7,665 nt of DNA from Candidatus Woesearchaeota archaeon (GTDB taxonomy: Archaea; Nanoarchaeota; Nanoarchaeia; Woesearchaeales; CALCXY01). The stretch is taken from assembly GCA_030751555.1 (NCBI GenBank), contig JASMFX010000148.1:1-7665 (forward strand). Direction: 5' to 3'. How positions within the stretch are numbered: position 1 is the stretch's first letter; the number at the start of each line of letters is the position of its first letter. The position numbers and the translations under genes were made by a program. The notes below the pieces were generated by a model, which worked only from the letters and a program-made list of their open reading frames with translations, was not told the DNA's origin and ran no database searches. Below, piece by piece: positions 5,104 to 7,665 of this stretch.

Positions 5104-6573
5104 TCATCCCAAAAACTGTCTTATTCTAGCTGCATTGACAATACTCTCTTGTACTCCCGGCTCATCTTTTCGTTTGAGGCAAGTGAGAACTTCAGAGGTT
5201 ATTTTCTTATGCTCTTCATCTGTTTCAAACTCAATTAATTTCAGGGACTTTTTAACTCGGTTCTGAATTTCTTTTGGAAAATATGATAGGTTATCCTTAT
5301 TATAATATTGAAGCGCATCTTTTAAGTCCTGGTCAATGATGTCATAAAACAGGCTGATTTTGTCCAGATGTTGAGGCTTTAGATTAGACAGTCCTAAAAT
5401 CTCAGGAGGTAAGCCTAGCGAGTAGAGGCTTGCACAGAATTTAATTGCTCTTGGTAGTTTAATATTTCCAGATTTTCTTGCATAACCAAACAGGTCAATG
5501 TGCAGCTTTCTCTTTCTTCTGGATGGGATGTAGTGGCTTACTAGGTTAATAGTTTCTGCTAGTAGTTTTATACACTCTATGTAGTCTTTCTCCATGATCT
5601 CAATGATCTTCATGGTTTCCTTTACATCAACGGGGATTGGAGCTTTACGTTTTATGTCTTTAACCTGATCGACTCCTTTAATGACTTCCTCCACAGGATA
5701 ATCATACTTAAATGCAGACTGGATCGTGAATGTCTGGACACTTGGATAGCCAGTAACCATTTTTTTGGTGTTTGTTGGCTTGAAATTTCCCCTGAATGGG
5801 GCTGAGCCGCATCCGAAAATTGGTAGAATATCTATTGATGATTTTTCCTGGAGTTCGTGTAAGCCTTGTAATCCAATTCTTGCCATTAAAACAGCTGTAA
5901 CACTACCATAATTCAAGGCTGGATCTGATCTGGCAAACCAGACTCTTTGATAGTCTTTTATTTTTTCATACTCAATATATTTCTTAACATAGGAAGCTGC
6001 GTTTGTTATGGTTTCCTTTGTCTCAAATAGTGGCGTAACTCTTATCTCATCTGGTTTAAACTTTCCAATCCATTCCTTTACTGTTATGTCGCCTGCATAG
6101 ATTGATTTTTCCTGGTTTTTTACAATGAAATTTTTGTAGTATTCATTCACACGAATAAGGTTTTTCTCTGAAAAACACATAGGTATCATGACCTCAAAGA
6201 TTGGAGGGATGTCTTCTTCATAGAATGCTTTGCCTATGTCGTAGTTCCTTGGGATTGAATTTAGTGTCTCAAGCAATATTTTTCCTTCATTTTTTTCCAC
6301 ATCAGGATTTGGAATTCTAAATGTGATAATTTTATCCTTTCCCAGAACCTTCTCTCTAAAATAACGAGGATATCTGCTTAATAGTTTTTTAACTACAAAA
6401 TTGTCTACTTCTTTTCCCTCAGCATCCCAGAGCTGCTCATCTACTCCTAGATGAGAGAATGCGTAAAAGGCTTCCTTTACCTCGTCTTCACCATCCATCA
6501 CAGTGTTTTTTGCAAAAAAAGGAATAAAGACATTGTCTGGATGCTGTGTTGACATTAATCTGCTGACTTTCAT
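5104..6573 (-). CDS. ppcA: Phosphoenolpyruvate carboxylase, archaeal type
   Basis: This cytoplasmic enzyme carboxylates phosphoenolpyruvate with bicarbonate to oxaloacetate, releasing phosphate and feeding aspartate and C4 acid synthesis. The 489 residues fit the small archaeal PEPC family (about 480-530), not the 900-residue bacterial/plant enzyme. Family signatures are visible: STQHPDN (8-14), probably the counterpart of the catalytic TAHP motif of the large enzymes, DEQLWDAEGKEVD (45-57), FARSDPALNYG (213-223), and GCGSAPFRGNF (254-264), a glycine-rich loop with arginine. The protein ends in glycine (RQFLG), as PEP carboxylases commonly do. The ATG gives the typical MKVSRLMSTQHPDN start and has a TATA box about 28 bases upstream, so the mRNA is probably leaderless. 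No allosteric site is recognisable. Family assignment is strong; residue roles are inferred by analogy. Confidence 0.96.
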   Translation of the reverse strand: MKVSRLMSTQHPDNVFIPFFAKNTVMDGEDEVKEAFYAFSHLGVDEQLWDAEGKEVDNFVVKKLLSRYPRYFREKVLGKDKIITFRIPNPDVEKNEGKILLETLNSIPRNYDIGKAFYEEDIPPIFEVMIPMCFSEKNLIRVNEYYKNFIVKNQEKSIYAGDITVKEWIGKFKPDEIRVTPLFETKETITNAASYVKKYIEYEKIKDYQRVWFARSDPALNYGSVTAVLMARIGLQGLHELQEKSSIDILPIFGCGSAPFRGNFKPTNTKKMVTGYPSVQTFTIQSAFKYDYPVEEVIKGVDQVKDIKRKAPIPVDVKETMKIIEIMEKDYIECIKLLAETINLVSHYIPSRRKRKLHIDLFGYARKSGNIKLPRAIKFCASLYSLGLPPEILGLSNLKPQHLDKISLFYDIIDQDLKDALQYYNKDNLSYFPKEIQNRVKKSLKLIEFETDEEHKKITSEVLTCLKRKDEPGVQESIVNAARIRQFLG

Positions 6574-6596
6574 AGGGTTAGAAGTGTATTAATCTG

Positions 6597-6605
6597 TTTA
6601 TAAAG
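6597..6605 (-). promoter_or_regulatory. TATA box of the PEP carboxylase gene
   Basis: On the minus strand CTTTATAAA is centred about 28 bases before the ATG at 6573, with no Shine-Dalgarno sequence between. This predicts a leaderless transcript and a promoter separate from the upstream same-strand gene, which ends at 6652. Confidence 0.6.
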
Positions 6606-6651
6606 TTAACTGGATTTTCAGTTAAGAAGGTACGGAAAACAGATTGTTATT

Positions 6652-7599
6652 TTATTTAGTTTCCAAAAGTTTAGCCTTAATACCTACTGCGTTTCTATAA
6701 CAGGATTGGGCTCTATAATCATTTCTTAATTGTAGAGAATTCTCTCTTATAAGATTGCCCTCTTTGATCACTGGTTGGACTCTGTCTAGATTTGGGAGTG
6801 GGTCTAATGGTCTTGCAATTTTGTCTTCAAGACCTGGAGGAGGTCTTTCATAATTTTCACCTGGTGCATAGGTTAAAACAGCCTGAAAAAAGCTCTTAAA
6901 TCTGTCTCTTGCTGTTGAATCTAGTGCATCAGGGTCACCTCTCAGTTCTTCATTAGCATGTACATCAGCTCGACAACCAAGCGCTTCTAATACCATAAGA
7001 TCTCTGCTAGCGTATAATCCAATTAACGCAATTTCTTCCCTTGTATACTCTTTGGGTTTTTGGGTAGTAACAGTTTCTTGATGGATATGCATCCTAGAGG
7101 TGACTTCCTCTAAGAATTTCATTAGGTGAAAAGTTCTTTGTTGACCTATGCGAAAGGGACTGTAAGGATCAGAACTATGATCTCCTGGAAGAGTAAAGAG
7201 CCACACTGTTGGTTTTGTAGTTTGAAAAGGGTATTCTTTGGTACCTCCTGGTGAGTATCCTGGGGGAACTGGTTCATGATCAATTTCAGGAGATTCTGAA
7301 CTAGGAAATGGCGCAGCTGCAGCATCAATATCATCAGCAATGTCTGGGTATCTTCCTTTTAAAATATCAATTTCAGTTTGGAAGGTGCTAGGTAATGTGG
7401 TACTAGGACTTTCTGTTTGAGGACCTCTAACTTGACCTTTTATATGACATGCCAATAATAATTCACTTTTCAAAGTTTCTTCTCTTAATGGATAAAGTGA
7501 TTTCAGTGTTCTTCCTAAATTAAGAAAAGTTTCTAAAGCGTCTAGTAATTCCTCTCTTGACATCCTTGGTCTAAGTTCCTCTGGTTTATTATCTGGCAT
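6652..7599 (-). CDS. Uncharacterised 315-residue protein, possible degenerate histidine-phosphatase-like domain
   Basis: I do not recognise this protein with confidence. It has no signal peptide or membrane helix, so it is probably cytoplasmic. Residues 12-55 look helical; 60-125 are rich in Pro, Ser and Thr with little order; 130-245 look folded; the C-terminal part is again Pro-rich to about 275. In the folded part the order of motifs recalls the histidine phosphatase (phosphoglycerate mutase-like) superfamily: a strand TVWLF then LPGDH where RHG is expected, SPFRIGQQRTFHLMKFL resembling P-L-T-x2-G-x2-Q-A, LYASRDLMVLEALG resembling the S-S-x3-R-x2-T-A helix, and NEELRG (216-221) resembling the later acidic motif. 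The catalytic Arg and His of RHG are absent, so any such protein would be inactive or different. The ATG is supported by a TATA box about 30 bases upstream; the purine-poor leader has no Shine-Dalgarno site. Confidence 0.7.
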   Translation of the reverse strand: MPDNKPEELRPRMSREELLDALETFLNLGRTLKSLYPLREETLKSELLLACHIKGQVRGPQTESPSTTLPSTFQTEIDILKGRYPDIADDIDAAAAPFPSSESPEIDHEPVPPGYSPGGTKEYPFQTTKPTVWLFTLPGDHSSDPYSPFRIGQQRTFHLMKFLEEVTSRMHIHQETVTTQKPKEYTREEIALIGLYASRDLMVLEALGCRADVHANEELRGDPDALDSTARDRFKSFFQAVLTYAPGENYERPPPGLEDKIARPLDPLPNLDRVQPVIKEGNLIRENSLQLRNDYRAQSCYRNAVGIKAKLLETK

Positions 7600-7623
7600 A
7601 TTAACTTTTGGAGGTTATTCTGG

Positions 7624-7633
7624 GTTTATAAAT
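7624..7633 (-). promoter_or_regulatory. TATA box of the 6652-7599 gene
   Basis: On the minus strand ATTTATAAAC is centred about 30 bases before the ATG at 7599. The predicted start of transcription is within a few bases of the start codon. The sequence between them (with CCTCC on the coding strand) cannot act as a Shine-Dalgarno site. Confidence 0.5.
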
Positions 7634-7665
7634 CTATGCTCTATTAAAAATAACAGTGATTAATT

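Noticed and set aside
4691..5238. Minus-strand frame 4691-4915 and plus-strand frame 4987-5238
   Set aside because: They overlap L10e and the end of PEP carboxylase in other frames and show no domain or start signals.
7146..7340. 64-residue minus-strand frame within the 6652-7599 gene
   Set aside because: It is a shifted frame within a longer frame that has a promoter and protein-like composition. I also considered whether it signals a frameshift, but the longer frame is continuous.
7610..7649. GGAGGT on the plus strand as a ribosome site for a new gene
   Set aside because: The next in-frame ATG, at 7636, is followed by a stop codon after three codons and lies 20 bases away.
1..7665. CRISPR arrays, tRNA or rRNA genes, insertion sequences
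   Set aside because: No spaced direct repeats, cloverleaf-like sequence, transposase motifs or terminal repeats were seen on either strand.

Overview
The window looks like a chromosomal stretch from an A+T-rich archaeon, most plausibly a DPANN lineage of the Woesearchaeota/Pacearchaeota/Nanoarchaeota type. Domain-level placement is firm. The triosephosphate isomerase is the short archaeal form, ribosomal protein L10e is archaeal/eukaryotic in type, the PEP carboxylase is the small archaeal form, two secreted proteins begin with prepilin-like leaders, and almost every gene has a TATA box about 25-30 bases before its start codon. The DPANN assignment is an inference from the paired pilin-like membrane proteins and the compact layout; no rRNA or other marker in the window can prove it. 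I see no tRNA, rRNA, CRISPR array, transposon, integrase or phage gene.

Layout, left to right. Bases 1-1147 (+) are the 3' part of a GltD-like FAD/NAD(P) oxidoreductase whose start lies outside the window. It is followed by triosephosphate isomerase (1197-1853, +), which overlaps by 4 bases the tail of a convergent secreted pilin-like protein (1850-2584, -). A divergent promoter region (2585-2721) separates that gene from a CDP-alcohol phosphatidyltransferase (2722-3285, +). A minus-strand two-gene operon follows: a second pilin-like protein (3550-4329) and a small two-helix membrane protein (3327-3539), ending in a poly-U terminator. The intergenic region 4330-4532 carries back-to-back promoters and a perfect 13-bp inverted repeat. 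Ribosomal protein L10e (4533-5063, +) converges on archaeal PEP carboxylase (5104-6573, -). The last gene (6652-7599, -) encodes an unrecognised 315-residue protein that may be a degenerate histidine-phosphatase-like protein.

Functionally this is a mix of central metabolism (triose-phosphate isomerisation, oxaloacetate formation from PEP, a flavin oxidoreductase), membrane lipid head-group synthesis, cell-surface proteins and one translation gene. Most genes appear to be separate transcription units, so co-location does not imply one pathway. The two pilin-like proteins share an N-terminal helix pattern and a probable beta-sandwich exterior and are likely paralogues.

Expression signals fall into two classes. 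Genes with their own promoter are mostly predicted leaderless, with the TATA box centred 24-30 bases before the start codon and no Shine-Dalgarno sequence. The pilin operon has a leader and clear Shine-Dalgarno sites before both genes. I found no convincing new multi-gene system. The best leads are the inverted repeat before L10e, the degenerate phosphatase-like protein, and the pilin pair with its small membrane partner.
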